DNA from: M3007 sp041392625
Lineage (GTDB): Bacteria; Bacteroidota; Bacteroidia; Chitinophagales; Saprospiraceae
Direction: 5' to 3'
NCBI GenBank assembly: GCA_041392625.1
Contig: JAWKLR010000015.1
Span: 1-64,000 of the forward strand
DNA length: 64,000 bases
The notes beneath the pieces are model-generated. The model worked only from the letters and a program-made list of their open reading frames with translations. It did no database searches and was not told the origin of the DNA. The translations under genes and the position numbers were made by a program. Positions 45,063 through 54,177 of the stretch are shown one piece after another (position 1 is the first letter of the stretch; every line of letters starts with the position of its first letter).

Positions 45063-46221
45063 ATGTTTGATATCAACAAGAAAATAGGAATTTTGGGAGG
45101 CGGACAGTTGGGGAAGATGTTGTGCCTTGCTGCTGCAAACTGGGATTTTAAAACCTACATCCTCGATGAATCCGCAGATTTCCCTGCCGGAGCAGTTTGC
45201 ACCGCATTTATGGAAGGCTCCTTCAAAGACTATGACGATGTGCTGGCTTTTGGGAAGGATATGGATATTTTGACTATTGAAATCGAACATGTCAATACCG
45301 ACGCACTACGCGAATTGAAGGCCATGGGAAAAAAAGTGCACCCAGATCCGGATGTGTTGGACTGTATAAAAGATAAAGGGCTTCAAAAACTTTTCTATCA
45401 GGAACAAGGCATCCCTACAGCAGAATTTGAACTGTATGAGGATGAAAAAGCGTTGGTAAAAGCCGTTGAAGAGGGAAAACGCAGCCTTCCTTTTGTACAA
45501 AAGACCCGGACCGCGGGATATGACGGAAAAGGCGTTGCAGTGCTTCGGACAAAAGAGGATTTGAAAACAAAATTATTGGAAGGACCTTGCCTTGCAGAAG
45601 ACCTGGTTGAATTGCAAACTGAACTGGCAGTGATTGCAGCCCGGAATGAGGATGGCGATGTTCGCGTTTTTCCTGCGGTTGAAATGGATTTTCATCCGGA
45701 AGCAAATTTGGTTGAGTGGCTAATTTGCCCTGCCCGACAAAGCACATTGGTGCAGGCAGAAGCAGAAGCCCTGGCCGAACGAGTGATCCGTGCATTTGAC
45801 GTTTGTGGTTTGCTGGCAGTTGAGTTGTTTTTGGATAAAGAAGGCCGGTTGTTTGTGAATGAAGTTGCACCAAGACCGCATAACAGTGGACACCATACCA
45901 TCGACAGTGCCTATACCAGTCAATACCAGCAACACCTCCGGGCTATTGTGAATATGCCATTGGGCGCAACCGACCAAACCCAGGCTGCTGTAATGGTAAA
46001 CCTGCTTAGACGCACCCGGACACAACGGCCCCGTTAAGTACGAAGGGGCTTCCGAGTGCGCCTTTCAATGAAAAATTACATGTGCATTTGTATGGGAAGT
46101 CAATGACAAAGCCCTACCGTAAAAAATGGGCCATGCCACGATTTGCGCTGAAACACTGGATGAAGCCATGAAAGCACGCTTTGTAAAAGAACATTTTGTA
46201 ATTGTATCCGAACAACAATAA
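45063..46221 (+). pseudogene. purK: 5-(carboxyamino)imidazole ribonucleotide synthase PurK, 3' end frameshifted
   Basis: PurK carboxylates AIR with ATP in purine synthesis; its product goes to PurE. Residues 1-315 are normal ATP-grasp sequence: IGILGGGQLGKMLCLAA, FVQKTRTAGYDGKGVAVL, FVNEVAPRPHNSGHHTIDS, AVMVNLL. From about 46005 the frame is lost, giving a stop at 46037. Other frames hold the missing end: PGHNGPVKYEGASE (46015 on), LHVHLYGKSMTKPYRK (46076 on), and KMGHATICAETLDEAMKARF to a stop at 46219. At least three indels in 120 bp are needed. The final TAA is also the first bases of the miniature element. Confidence 0.85.
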
Positions 46222-46378
46222 GAGGATGTCTAAATTTCAATTCTGAGGCGAAGTCGAGCAAATTTTGTTTTTATTGAGGCAAATTTTGCAGTCGCATACG
46301 GGTAATTCGGCGAAAAATTTAACGTAGAGAAAAGTAATTTTGCCGAATGCAGCAGAATTAATTTTAGACATCCTCTAA
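46219..46378. repeat. Miniature inverted-repeat element, copy 2
   Basis: A 160-bp element with ~26-bp imperfect terminal inverted repeats (TAAGAGGATGTCTAAATT at the left). The outermost TAAGAG/CTCTAA bases agree with copy 1 at 32743, the next 12 bases differ, and the interior again matches copy 1 closely. It lies between purK and purE and supplies the purK stop codon. Confidence 0.8.
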
Positions 46379-46426
46379 GCCAGGTTGTTATATCGCTTTT
46401 TATTCGTGATTTAAAACGACACATTC

Positions 46427-46909
46427 ATGGTTTCAATAATTATGGGTTCCGATTCCGATTTACCGGTTATGCAGAAGGCTGCCGACATTCTCACTGAGTT
46501 GGATGTCGCTTTTGAAATGACCATCGTATCAGCGCATCGAACTCCGGAACGGATGTTTGATTTTGCCCAGCATGCACATCAAAAAGGAGTGAAAGTGATT
46601 ATTGCCGGGGCTGGCGGCGCAGCTCACCTGCCCGGAATGGTTGCAGCACTCTCTCCGCTACCGGTTATTGGGGTGCCGGTAAAATCATCTAATTCTATTG
46701 ACGGCTGGGACAGCATTTTGTCTATTCTTCAAATGCCGGAAGGGGTGCCTGTAGCCACGGTTGCACTAAATGCTGCCCGTAACGCAGGAATTCTTGCGGC
46801 TCAAATGCTTAGTACCGGAAATCCGGATATTCTGGAGCGGGTAATGGATTACAAGAAGCAATTGGAATTTACCGTATTGGAAAAAGCCCGCAAAATGGAG
46901 TCTCAATAG
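46427..46909 (+). CDS. purE: N5-carboxyaminoimidazole ribonucleotide mutase
   Basis: A 160-residue class I PurE, which moves the carboxyl group of N5-CAIR to give CAIR. Motifs: IIMGSDSDLPVMQKA, VSAHRTPERMFDFA with the catalytic His, AGAGGAAHLPGM, GVPVKSSNSIDGWDSILSIL and ALNAARNAGILAAQ. It follows purK in the usual order, with the miniature element between; transcription would have to pass that hairpin or start within it. A terminator overlaps the 3' end. Confidence 0.95.
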   Translation: MVSIIMGSDSDLPVMQKAADILTELDVAFEMTIVSAHRTPERMFDFAQHAHQKGVKVIIAGAGGAAHLPGMVAALSPLPVIGVPVKSSNSIDGWDSILSILQMPEGVPVATVALNAARNAGILAAQMLSTGNPDILERVMDYKKQLEFTVLEKARKMESQ

Positions 46910-46935
46910 AGTAGCTCCATCTGCGGGCATTTTTC
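46886..46935 (+). terminator. Rho-independent terminator overlapping the purE stop
   Basis: GCCCGCAAAATGGAG (46886-46900) pairs with CTCCATCTGCGGGC (46915-46928) with a small internal loop, then ATTTTTC. The left arm is inside the coding region. Confidence 0.75.
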
Positions 46936-47060
46936 ATGAGAGTAGGATTAGAACGTAATTTTGTTCACTTTGATTTGTTCATCCATACGGGTTCAGCAGT
47001 CTGGTATGAGCACACCAGAAAAGTTGAAATGGCATTGGTTTTTCGACTTTGAATTGGTTG

Positions 47061-47498
47061 TTAACCATTTTCCAGCGCAAAAACGCCTTCCAATACCTTC
47101 AATACGTCGTAGGTAGTTACGATACCCAATAATTTACCATCATCACCAATAACCGGGAGTGAATGGAAGTGGTTGGTTTTGAATACCCGCATGGCATCCC
47201 GAACGGTATCAGATTCATTCAGGCACAACAGATTTTCTGTCATCACCTCTCTGACCAATAAGGATTTTAAGATGGTGTTGTTGGCACTTTCTTCCATAGG
47301 ATTATTGAACAAATCCCGGATGATCCGCAGGTAATCGGTATAACTTACCAGTCCAACCAATTGACCTTCCTCAACAACGGGAATGTGGTGGAAGCCAAAT
47401 TTCTCAAAGATGGTGCGCACCACCTCCATGTTATTTTGCGGGTTAACAGTTTCTGGATTTCGGGTCATGATCGAGACAATTCGTGCGTCGGCAAACAT
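47061..47498 (-). CDS. CBS-domain pair protein
   Basis: A 145-residue protein made of two CBS motifs (ARIVSIMTRNPETVNPQNNM ... HHIPVVEEGQLVGLVSYTDY; then VREVMTENLLCLNESDTVRD ... HSLPVIGDDGKLLGIVTTYD). Such Bateman modules bind adenine nucleotides and regulate partners. It follows the universal stress gene (26 bp) on the same strand, a frequent pairing in low-oxygen or energy-stress loci. Confidence 0.88.
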   Translation of the reverse strand: MFADARIVSIMTRNPETVNPQNNMEVVRTIFEKFGFHHIPVVEEGQLVGLVSYTDYLRIIRDLFNNPMEESANNTILKSLLVREVMTENLLCLNESDTVRDAMRVFKTNHFHSLPVIGDDGKLLGIVTTYDVLKVLEGVFALENG

Positions 47499-47524
47499 AG
47501 CTGAAGGTTTTTAAAGTGAACAGA

Positions 47525-48361
47525 TCAGAGTTCTTTTTTGGGTTCGTGAAAAACCAGAAGCGGAACTCGGGTATGGTAGGCAAGTTTTCGGGTTATACTA
47601 TCGTGAAATATGGTATGCAAAATGCTGTGGTCGTGTGCTACAGCAACAAGCAAACCAGCATCAATAGATTCGATGAAATTGGAGATTGCCTGGGCTATAT
47701 CCTGATCGTGCAAATAGTGAAAATCAACGGTGTTGTCTTCCAGTTTGGAACGCAGGCTGTTTTCCCGAATCGGATCTTCTTTTTTGCCGGGTTTATCCAA
47801 GACATGCACGGCATGCAGTCGTCCTTTTTGATACCGCAACAGGGCATTGAGCACATCCAGGGAATGGTCATCTGCATTGAACCGGAAATCGGTAGCAAAC
47901 ACCGCGTCACCAGCAATTGGGAACGGTGTTCCATCCGGGATAGCCAGTGCCGGAATCCGGGTCTTATGCAACACTCCAGCTGCTACGCTTCCAAGGAAAA
48001 CGCCTTTTAGTCCGGTTGAACCGGTAGTACCCATCACAATCAAATCAGACTGGGTTTCTTCAGCCAGCGTACAGATTGCAGCCACGGGAAATCCCACGGT
48101 GCAATGCAGGGCAATTTGAGTCATGGGTACTTCAACCTTTCGTGCCTCCTCTCTTATCCAATGGTCCAGCGATTTTTCTCTTTGTTCCAAATAGTCATCT
48201 GCCCAATACGTATTATATAGATGGTTGTCAATTCCTTCATTTGGAAACAGCACATGCAATACATGAAGTTGGGCATCTGTGGCTTTGGCAAGCCTCAGGG
48301 CACAGTTGAATGCATTTGTGGCACATTCAGAAAAATCCGTTGGAAAAAGAATGCGTTTCAT
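47525..48361 (-). CDS. Universal stress protein with two UspA domains
   Basis: A 278-residue protein. The first Usp domain starts MKRILFPTDFSECATNAFNC and has the nucleotide-binding GTTGSTGLKGVFLGSVA. The second (about residues 150-278, VFATDFRFNADDHSLDVLNA) lacks a clear GxxGS loop. ATG 48361 is used since a GTG 9 bp upstream only adds three residues. It sits between the small hypothetical gene and the CBS gene and downstream of the copper P-ATPase, an arrangement seen in microaerobic regulons. Confidence 0.88.
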   Translation of the reverse strand: MKRILFPTDFSECATNAFNCALRLAKATDAQLHVLHVLFPNEGIDNHLYNTYWADDYLEQREKSLDHWIREEARKVEVPMTQIALHCTVGFPVAAICTLAEETQSDLIVMGTTGSTGLKGVFLGSVAAGVLHKTRIPALAIPDGTPFPIAGDAVFATDFRFNADDHSLDVLNALLRYQKGRLHAVHVLDKPGKKEDPIRENSLRSKLEDNTVDFHYLHDQDIAQAISNFIESIDAGLLVAVAHDHSILHTIFHDSITRKLAYHTRVPLLVFHEPKKEL

Positions 48362-48401
48362 GGTTTCCACTACTTTAGTTGTACGTTCAGAGTACTACGT
48401 G

Positions 48402-48809
48402 CTATGGCTGTTCTCTGAATTCAGGAACATCTTGCATTTGAACAATGTGGTCGCTCTCACGGCCTTTTGAGTTTTGTTCCTGTAAGGTCAGTTGATCGGT
48501 TTTACTGGTTTCCAGCCAGAGTGTTCCGGATTTGCGGAATACCTGTACATGCAGGCCAAACTCCTTTTCAAAAAGTTGTTCCAGACGCCAGGTTGGCATT
48601 TCCCCATCAATGGAAATTTTTCCATCATGTGGGTTTGCTTCGATGCTGCCCAAGGTTTTCTCCGGAGTACTCAGGATGTATTTGGCTGGACTGCCTTCAA
48701 ATGCTTTGTGTGGTTTGCTGAAAAAAACCAGCTTAAGGTAGGGGTACTTTTCGTGAAACTCCTCCTGCAAGGACCCTATGGTCCGATCGGCTAATACTTG
48801 AATTTTCAT
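48402..48809 (-). CDS. Small hypothetical protein
   Basis: A 135-residue soluble protein starting MKIQVLADRTIGSLQEEFHE. It has a ferredoxin-like or beta-alpha pattern (PYLKLVFFSKPHKAFEGSPA; MPTWRLEQLFEKEFGLHVQV) and ends in a Gln/Glu/Asp-rich tail. I do not recognise a named family. ATG 48809 is chosen over an in-frame start 36 bp earlier. Lies between the copper P-ATPase and the Usp gene on the same strand and is likely co-expressed with them. Confidence 0.7.
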   Translation of the reverse strand: MKIQVLADRTIGSLQEEFHEKYPYLKLVFFSKPHKAFEGSPAKYILSTPEKTLGSIEANPHDGKISIDGEMPTWRLEQLFEKEFGLHVQVFRKSGTLWLETSKTDQLTLQEQNSKGRESDHIVQMQDVPEFREQP

Positions 48810-48966
48810 ATCTCCAATTGTTTGGTTAGACAATTGGCCTTGCACACACTAATCAGCAAGGCCATTGCTTTTTTACTACCAAACAAATCTAAAAAGTAAT
48901 ACCGCCGAATGGGATGACGGGCATCAAAGCCAGGTATGATCTAAGTCAAGTGCCTAAAGTTAGACA

Positions 48967-51429
48967 TCATTGTGGTGCCCCCTCCTGACTTTCCAACAAG
49001 CCGAGTTTATAGGCCTTCCAGTGGCCCATTCCCACACCAAATAAAACAATGGTTACAGAACTCAAAGGCATCAGGATTGCGGCAACAATTGGACTCAGCA
49101 CGCCAGTCATAGCATAGGACAGGCCGATTACATTGTAAATGGCTGCGAGAATATATGCCCGGTTGACCGTGCGAACACCCCAGTGTGCCAGCTCAAAGAA
49201 TGCGGGAATTCGTGCAAATTCTCCGGCATGTAAAATGGCATCGCAGGCGGGAGTGAAGTTGTTTGTATTTTCGGTTACAACGATCCCAAGGTTGCTTTGG
49301 CGCAGGGCACCGGCATCGTTCAGACCGTCTCCGAGCATGATCACCCGGGCATCGTCTTTTTGCAGAGCCCTAATGAAATTCAGTTTGTCTTGTGGACTTT
49401 GATTGAAAAACAGATTTTTTTCGTCTCCAAACACTTCCATAAGGTATTTGGCTTCCCGGGTGTTATCACCAGAAAGTACGAAGGTATCCATGCCATTTGA
49501 TTTGAAAAAGCCCAGGGTAGATTGAAGCCCCTCGCGGTATTCATGCCGGCTCTCAAACCAGCCTCGGAGAATGCCATTTATTTTAATAAAAACTCCTGGT
49601 TTTTCATTAGGCAAACCAAGAAAGGAGGAAGAACCCAGTTGGATGGTTTTATCCAATATGGTGCCCTCCAGTCCGAGCCCTGTTTTTTCTTTGAAATCCC
49701 GAACCTCTTCGACAACCTGTCCTTCAAGTACGCTGTAAATCTGGCGGCTCAATGGGTGGTTGCTTTCTGCAACAAGTGTTTTTATTGCCAGGCTTTCCAA
49801 CTCGCTCAGCGGCTTTTGTCCTTCCAGCGGATAGAATACCGTTCCTGCATTGGATAAATTGGTAATGGTGCCGGTTTTATCAAACACCAATGCCTTGTGT
49901 TTATGCATGGTTTCCAACACCTGGGTGTTTTTTACATAAAACCGGTTTCTGCCCAAAATCCGGAGAATATTGCCCAAGGTAAATGGGATGGAAAGAGCCA
50001 CCGCACATGGACATGCAATAATGAGAACCGCAGTAAAGACATTCACGGCAGTAGACATAGAGTGGGGGAGCCACCACAAAAAAGCAAGGCTGGCAATGCT
50101 GAGAATAACTATTGTAAAATAGCGGCCTGCCCGGTCAGCCAGCTCGCTTGCCTGACTTTTTGCAGTTTCTTTGAACGCATCATCGTTCCAGAGTTGAGTC
50201 AGGTAGGAGGTGGAGACATTTCGGGTCAGACTGAGTTCGATGGTGGTGCCCATTTGCTTGCCACCCGCGAATAAATTTTCTCCCGACTTGATGTGTTGGG
50301 GTGTTGCTTCACCGGTCACAAAACTGTAATCGATCTGGGCATTGCCTTTGAGCAAAATGCCGTCGGCAGGAATGAGTTCTTCATTTCGAACCAGGATAAT
50401 GTCGCCGGGATTGAGTTTCTGAATTGGAACTGCGAGTTCTTCTCCGGATGGCTGTCGCACAGTAGCGGCAACCGGGAAATAGGATTTGTAATCCCTATCA
50501 AACGAAAGTCGATAATAGGTTTTCTGCTGAAACCATTTTCCAATCAAAAGGAAAAAAACAAGTCCTGCAAAGGAGTCCAGGTAGCCTGCGCCGGTGCCTC
50601 CCATAATTTCAAATGCCGAACGCCCGAACAACATGAGCATACCGAGTGAAAGCGGCAGGTCGATGTTCAGGTGCCGGTGTTTTAGGCCATTCCAGGCAGA
50701 CAACAGGTAGTCGTTTGCGCTATACAACAAAACCGGGGTTGCAAGCAGAAGGTTGAGGTACCCAAAAATGGAAAAAAAACGGGCCTCCGTTGCTTTTTCC
50801 AGTCCGAGGTATTCAGGGAAACTCAGCAGCATGATGTTTCCAAATGCAAAACCGGCTGCTGCAATCTTGTAATACAGTGATCGGTCAATAGCCCCGGCGG
50901 AGGCTCCATTGGCCACATCGTGCAGCTTGATCTCTGGGGGGTAGCCAATTCCCGCCAACATGGCGGCTATTTTACGCAAACTGGTTTCTTCCACCAGATA
51001 CTGGATGCTCACCTGTTTTTTTAGGAAGTTGACCTTGGAACTGGTTATTCCTTTATCCAGTCGATATAAATGCTCCAGCAACCAGATACAAGAGGCACAG
51101 TGGATTTGCGGGAGGTTAAAATCCACCCGGGCGCTGTGTCCATCCTGATAGCGAATTAGTTTTTGACTGGTTTCTTCATCATCCAGCCAGGTATAGGCGC
51201 GCGCATCCCGTTTGTCACGAAGAGAAACTCCGGGCTTTTCATCGAGTTTGTAATACTGACACAGATTATTGGTCTCCAGAATTTCATATACCATCTGGCA
51301 GCCTTCACAACAAAAGTACTTGTCGTCAATTCGCAAGTCCTCACTGGGACAGGTATCGTGGCAGTGGTAGCAGGTGGGTGGCTTGTGTGCGTCCACATCT
51401 GAAGGGGGCAGGGTAGTGGGCTGCTTCAT
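48967..51429 (-). CDS. Heavy-metal P1B-type ATPase, FixI/CcoI-like
   Basis: An 820-residue copper-type ATPase. The N-terminus has a Cys cluster (CYHCHDTC, then YFCCEGCQMVYE) and a metal-binding domain (HCASCIWLLEHL), the layout of FixI/CcoI, which supplies copper for assembly of cbb3-type oxidases. The intramembrane motif is ACPCAVAL, phosphorylation site DKTGTITN, TGEA in the actuator domain and GDGLNDAGAL in the hinge. FixI-like identity rather than a general copper exporter is inferred from the N-terminal CxxC set and the stress/CBS genes downstream. Oxidase genes are not in the window. Confidence 0.88.
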   Translation of the reverse strand: MKQPTTLPPSDVDAHKPPTCYHCHDTCPSEDLRIDDKYFCCEGCQMVYEILETNNLCQYYKLDEKPGVSLRDKRDARAYTWLDDEETSQKLIRYQDGHSARVDFNLPQIHCASCIWLLEHLYRLDKGITSSKVNFLKKQVSIQYLVEETSLRKIAAMLAGIGYPPEIKLHDVANGASAGAIDRSLYYKIAAAGFAFGNIMLLSFPEYLGLEKATEARFFSIFGYLNLLLATPVLLYSANDYLLSAWNGLKHRHLNIDLPLSLGMLMLFGRSAFEIMGGTGAGYLDSFAGLVFFLLIGKWFQQKTYYRLSFDRDYKSYFPVAATVRQPSGEELAVPIQKLNPGDIILVRNEELIPADGILLKGNAQIDYSFVTGEATPQHIKSGENLFAGGKQMGTTIELSLTRNVSTSYLTQLWNDDAFKETAKSQASELADRAGRYFTIVILSIASLAFLWWLPHSMSTAVNVFTAVLIIACPCAVALSIPFTLGNILRILGRNRFYVKNTQVLETMHKHKALVFDKTGTITNLSNAGTVFYPLEGQKPLSELESLAIKTLVAESNHPLSRQIYSVLEGQVVEEVRDFKEKTGLGLEGTILDKTIQLGSSSFLGLPNEKPGVFIKINGILRGWFESRHEYREGLQSTLGFFKSNGMDTFVLSGDNTREAKYLMEVFGDEKNLFFNQSPQDKLNFIRALQKDDARVIMLGDGLNDAGALRQSNLGIVVTENTNNFTPACDAILHAGEFARIPAFFELAHWGVRTVNRAYILAAIYNVIGLSYAMTGVLSPIVAAILMPLSSVTIVLFGVGMGHWKAYKLGLLESQEGAPQ

Positions 51430-51566
51430 GTTAAGGGTGCTTTTGCTTGATTACAAAGAACGCGATTTATATGGTAAAAGACCGCTTTCCGTAATTTCGA
51501 CACAAATATCCTAGCTTTGCACCATCCGGCTTCATGAGGCAAGTCAGTGCCGGTTCTGACATTAAT

Positions 51567-51600
51567 TAGTGGTAAGTAGTAAGTGGTAAGTAGTAAGTAA
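51567..51600 (+). repeat. Heptamer repeat array, left of the IS3 element
   Basis: Four to five copies of (T/A)AGTRGT in one direction. The inverse array lies at 52907-52949, so the IS3 element sits inside an inverted pair. Confidence 0.8.
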
Positions 51601-51691
51601 ATTGACATATAATCAATATGGACCTCCTCAAAAGTGATTACTCAAGATAAGTTTGAAAAAGCTGTAATATCACTTTTTAAAACTACATCGC

Positions 51692-52008
51692 ATGTCGAAG
51701 ATTAGAAGACAGTTTACGAAAGCCGCAGAAATTAGAAATCGTCAACCAATCTCTGGATGAAGATATTCGACCAGCGATCTTGCCGAAGAGTACAAGATTC
51801 ACCCCAATAGTATTTATCGTTGGCGGAAAGAGTACCTAAAACAAGAAGAGCAAGCTTTTCCTGGGCAAGGCAAAAAAGTATTGAGTGCCGAAGGCAAGAA
51901 ATTGCAGCCTTGAAAAAGCAGTTAAAGGAGTCTGAGTTAGAGAAAGAAATCTTAAAAAAGGCCTTGGGCATCTTCTCGTCACCCGACAGGAAAAATTTGC
52001 TTTCATGA
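51692..52008 (+). pseudogene. IS3 transposase OrfA remnant
   Basis: Starts MSKIRRQFTKAAEI; after frame changes near 51735 it reads DLAEEYKIHPNSIYRWRKEY (the HTH) and KEIAALKKQLKESELEKEIL, the leucine-zipper-like end of OrfA, with a further shift near 51870. Confidence 0.75.
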
Positions 52009-52883
52009 AACAGCACACAGCAAGATTTCCGGTTGATTTGATGTCCAGAGTTCTTGGGGTGAGTCGCAGTGGATATTACAAATGGTTGAAAGTCATGTTT
52101 CACAAGCGCATAGTTTGGATTTAGACAAAAAGATAAAGGCCATTTTTAGTAAAAGTAAAAGTAGATATGGGAGCCCACGAGTATGTATAGAATTAAACAA
52201 AACATGTACAGACAGAAAGGTGTCAGTTGCCACAGTCGCCAGGCGGATGCGATCCCTAAAACTTGTGGCACGGCCCAAAAGTATGTACACACCACGGATC
52301 TGAATCATAACCTAAGAGTATCTCCGAACCTGTTGGATCGAAAAAATTTGGAAGTAAAGACTGTCAATACAGTGTGGGTTAGTGACATTACCTACATCCC
52401 AACAGATAATGGATTAGGTACTTGACAGCAATACTAGACCTGGCAGACAGAGCAGTTGTCGGTTGGACTTTAAGTCAAACAATGTTTGCTCAAAAATACT
52501 GTAATTGATGCTTTGAAACAGGCAATTCATAAGTGGGTGTTAAATCCCCAAAGCAGTTGCTATTACCTCTGACAGGTTGCCAATACTCTTGTGATGAGTT
52601 AGAAAACTCTTAACCGACTATGGTATGGTACAAAGCACTGTCTCGAAAAGGAAACTGCTGACAATGTTGTTGCTGAACTTTTTTAAAACAATTAAAACAG
52701 AAGAATTAAATAGACACCAAGTTATCAAGGCAGAGAACCTAAACTCCTTGATCTTTAAGTACATTGAGGGCTGGTATAATACCCAACGAATTCATTCCGC
52801 TTTAAACGGATTGTCGCCTTGGGAAGCCTTCTTGAAAAATCAGAATCGATCGTTGCTTAAACTTAACTTGGTGTCTACTATTC
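52004..52883 (+). pseudogene. IS3 transposase OrfB (integrase) remnant
   Basis: Pieces in several frames: MKQHTARFPVDLMSRVLGVS, SRYGSPRVCIELN, TVNTVWVSDITYIPTDNG (first DDE Asp), and after many breaks YIEGWYNTQRIHSALNGLSP, the typical end of the rve domain. The stretch 52430-52640 has lost its reading frame almost entirely. Confidence 0.75.
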
Positions 52884-52906
52884 TGAGGACAGCGTCCAAT
52901 AAACAA

Positions 52907-52949
52907 TTACTACTTACCACTTACTACTTACCACTTACCACTTACCACT
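52907..52949 (-). repeat. Heptamer repeat array, right of the IS3 element
   Basis: Six copies of ACYACTT, the reverse complement of the array at 51567-51600. Confidence 0.8.
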
Positions 52950-53022
52950 CTGAATCCCTTCCTTCTGTAAAAAGTTCAACAAATTCAGTTGAGAGTCCTA
53001 CCCGGTGTATCAAAATGGGCAG

Positions 53023-53030
53023 CACCTTTG
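53023..53030 (+). promoter_or_regulatory. -7-like box of the thioredoxin gene
   Basis: CACCTTTG, one base off TAnnTTTG, 37 bp before the ATG at 53067. The same variant occurs before the secreted-protein gene at 20898. Confidence 0.35.
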
Positions 53031-53066
53031 CACCTAACAAATAAGAAACAAGTAAAAATTCACAAT

Positions 53067-53363
53067 ATGACATTCTCAGAATTAATTCGCAGCGAAAAAC
53101 CAGTCCTGATTGACTTCTCTGCTGAGTGGTGTGGGCCATGTAAGGCACTGGCTCCCATCCTGGAAGATGTAAAGCGTCAGATGGGTGAAAAGGCTACTAT
53201 TGTAAAACTGGATGTGGATCGCAACCCGATGATTGCTTCTTCTTACAATATTATGTCTGTGCCTACCATGATCATTTTCAGCAAGGGCAAACCGGTATGG
53301 AGACGCTCCGGCGTTGCGCCTGCTACGGAAATGGTTCAGGCGCTTGAGGCTGCAACCAAATAA
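53067..53363 (+). CDS. Thioredoxin
   Basis: A 98-residue thioredoxin fold protein with active site WCGPCKAL, the cis-Pro loop SVPTMIIFSKG and the closing helix. No signal peptide, so it acts in the cytoplasm as a disulfide reductant. ATG 53067 (MTFSELIRSEKPVLIDFSAE) is taken because the domain starts here; a longer upstream frame is not supported. It is the first intact gene after the IS3 element. Confidence 0.92.
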   Translation: MTFSELIRSEKPVLIDFSAEWCGPCKALAPILEDVKRQMGEKATIVKLDVDRNPMIASSYNIMSVPTMIIFSKGKPVWRRSGVAPATEMVQALEAATK

Positions 53364-53433
53364 ACGGGCTCAAAGACAATTTCGATAAAGTGCTGATTAT
53401 TTTTTGATCATTGCTTAAGTTTGCAGATGTTTC

Positions 53434-53468
53434 GAACCACTCCTAATTTTTAAAATTGGGAGTGGTTC
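53434..53468 (+). terminator. Probable terminator of the thioredoxin gene
   Basis: A 16-bp stem GAACCACTCC(T)AATTTT with AAAATT(G)GGAGTGGTTC and almost no loop. The T run after it is poor, so it may work in both directions or be a weak terminator. Confidence 0.5.
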
Positions 53469-53552
53469 CTATTAACATTTACTTTAGTATGTTCTAAACG
53501 CCTTCACCTGGGAGGCATTCGCAAAAACGAACCACTATAATCCAAACAGCAA

Positions 53553-53958
53553 ATGGCCTTATTTTCAAGCTCCAAAGCCTACAGTATTTTTCAGTTAAAA
53601 TGCGCGTTGCCATGAAGGGGAAATGTTTGAAACGGGCGGCTGGTCCTTTGTCAAGCCCTTTGACATGTTGGAACGTTGCCCCAAATGTGATTTGAACTAT
53701 TTCCCGGAGCCTGGGTATTATTACGGAGCCATGTTTATTTCCTACATCTGGTCGGGTTGGTTCTGTTTGCTGTTTGTCATGTTCTTTCACTGGTTTCTAG
53801 GTTGGAGCCAGACCATGGCTTTTGGTCTATTGGGCGTGTTCCTCGCAATTAATTTTGTTTATGTTTTCCGTATTTCGCGTTTGATGTGGATCAACATTAA
53901 TGTGAAACACGATCCTCATGCAATTGAAAAGTACGAGGCGGCCAAATCCAATAAGTAA
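53553..53958 (+). pseudogene. DUF983 family membrane protein, one frameshift near the N-terminus
   Basis: From ATG 53553 the frame reads MALFSSSKAYSIFQLKC; at 53604 two bases seem to be missing, and the next frame continues RCHEGEMFETGGWSFVKPFD. Together they restore the family's KCPRCHEG zinc-like motif. The second pair MLERCPKCDLNYFPEPGYYYGAMF and two membrane helices (YIWSGWFCLLFVMFFHWFLG, then MAFGLLGVFLAINFVYVF) follow. The role of DUF983 proteins is unknown. A shorter product could start at ATG 53623, without the first CxxC. Downstream TGCCCAAACAGGCTTTGAGG at 53961 resembles one end of the miniature element. Confidence 0.75.
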
Positions 53959-54177
53959 ATGCCCAAACAGGCTTTGAGGAAAACCATAACAGACTGTTTC
54001 CAAAACAACTGTTTTTTCCATACCCGATTGTCTGAATTTTATTGGTTGAACCACCAGATTTTTTAGAAGATTTTTCTGAATCGTTGAAAAGTACAATTCC
54101 TGCCCTAAAAGGTTCCGGGGATTGTCTATATTCATGCGCAACTTTGGCATGCATTAAAAAACGAAGATTTACCTATT

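Larger units (their letters stand above)
51619..52898 (+). mobile_element. Decayed IS3-family insertion sequence
   Basis: About 1280 bp with two transposase regions in IS3 order and imperfect ends: left TGGACCTCCTCAAAAG and right, reversed, TGGACGCTGTCCTCAGAA. Both transposase frames carry several frameshifts and stops, so the copy cannot move by itself. It sits between two opposed heptamer arrays and upstream of thioredoxin. Confidence 0.8.
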
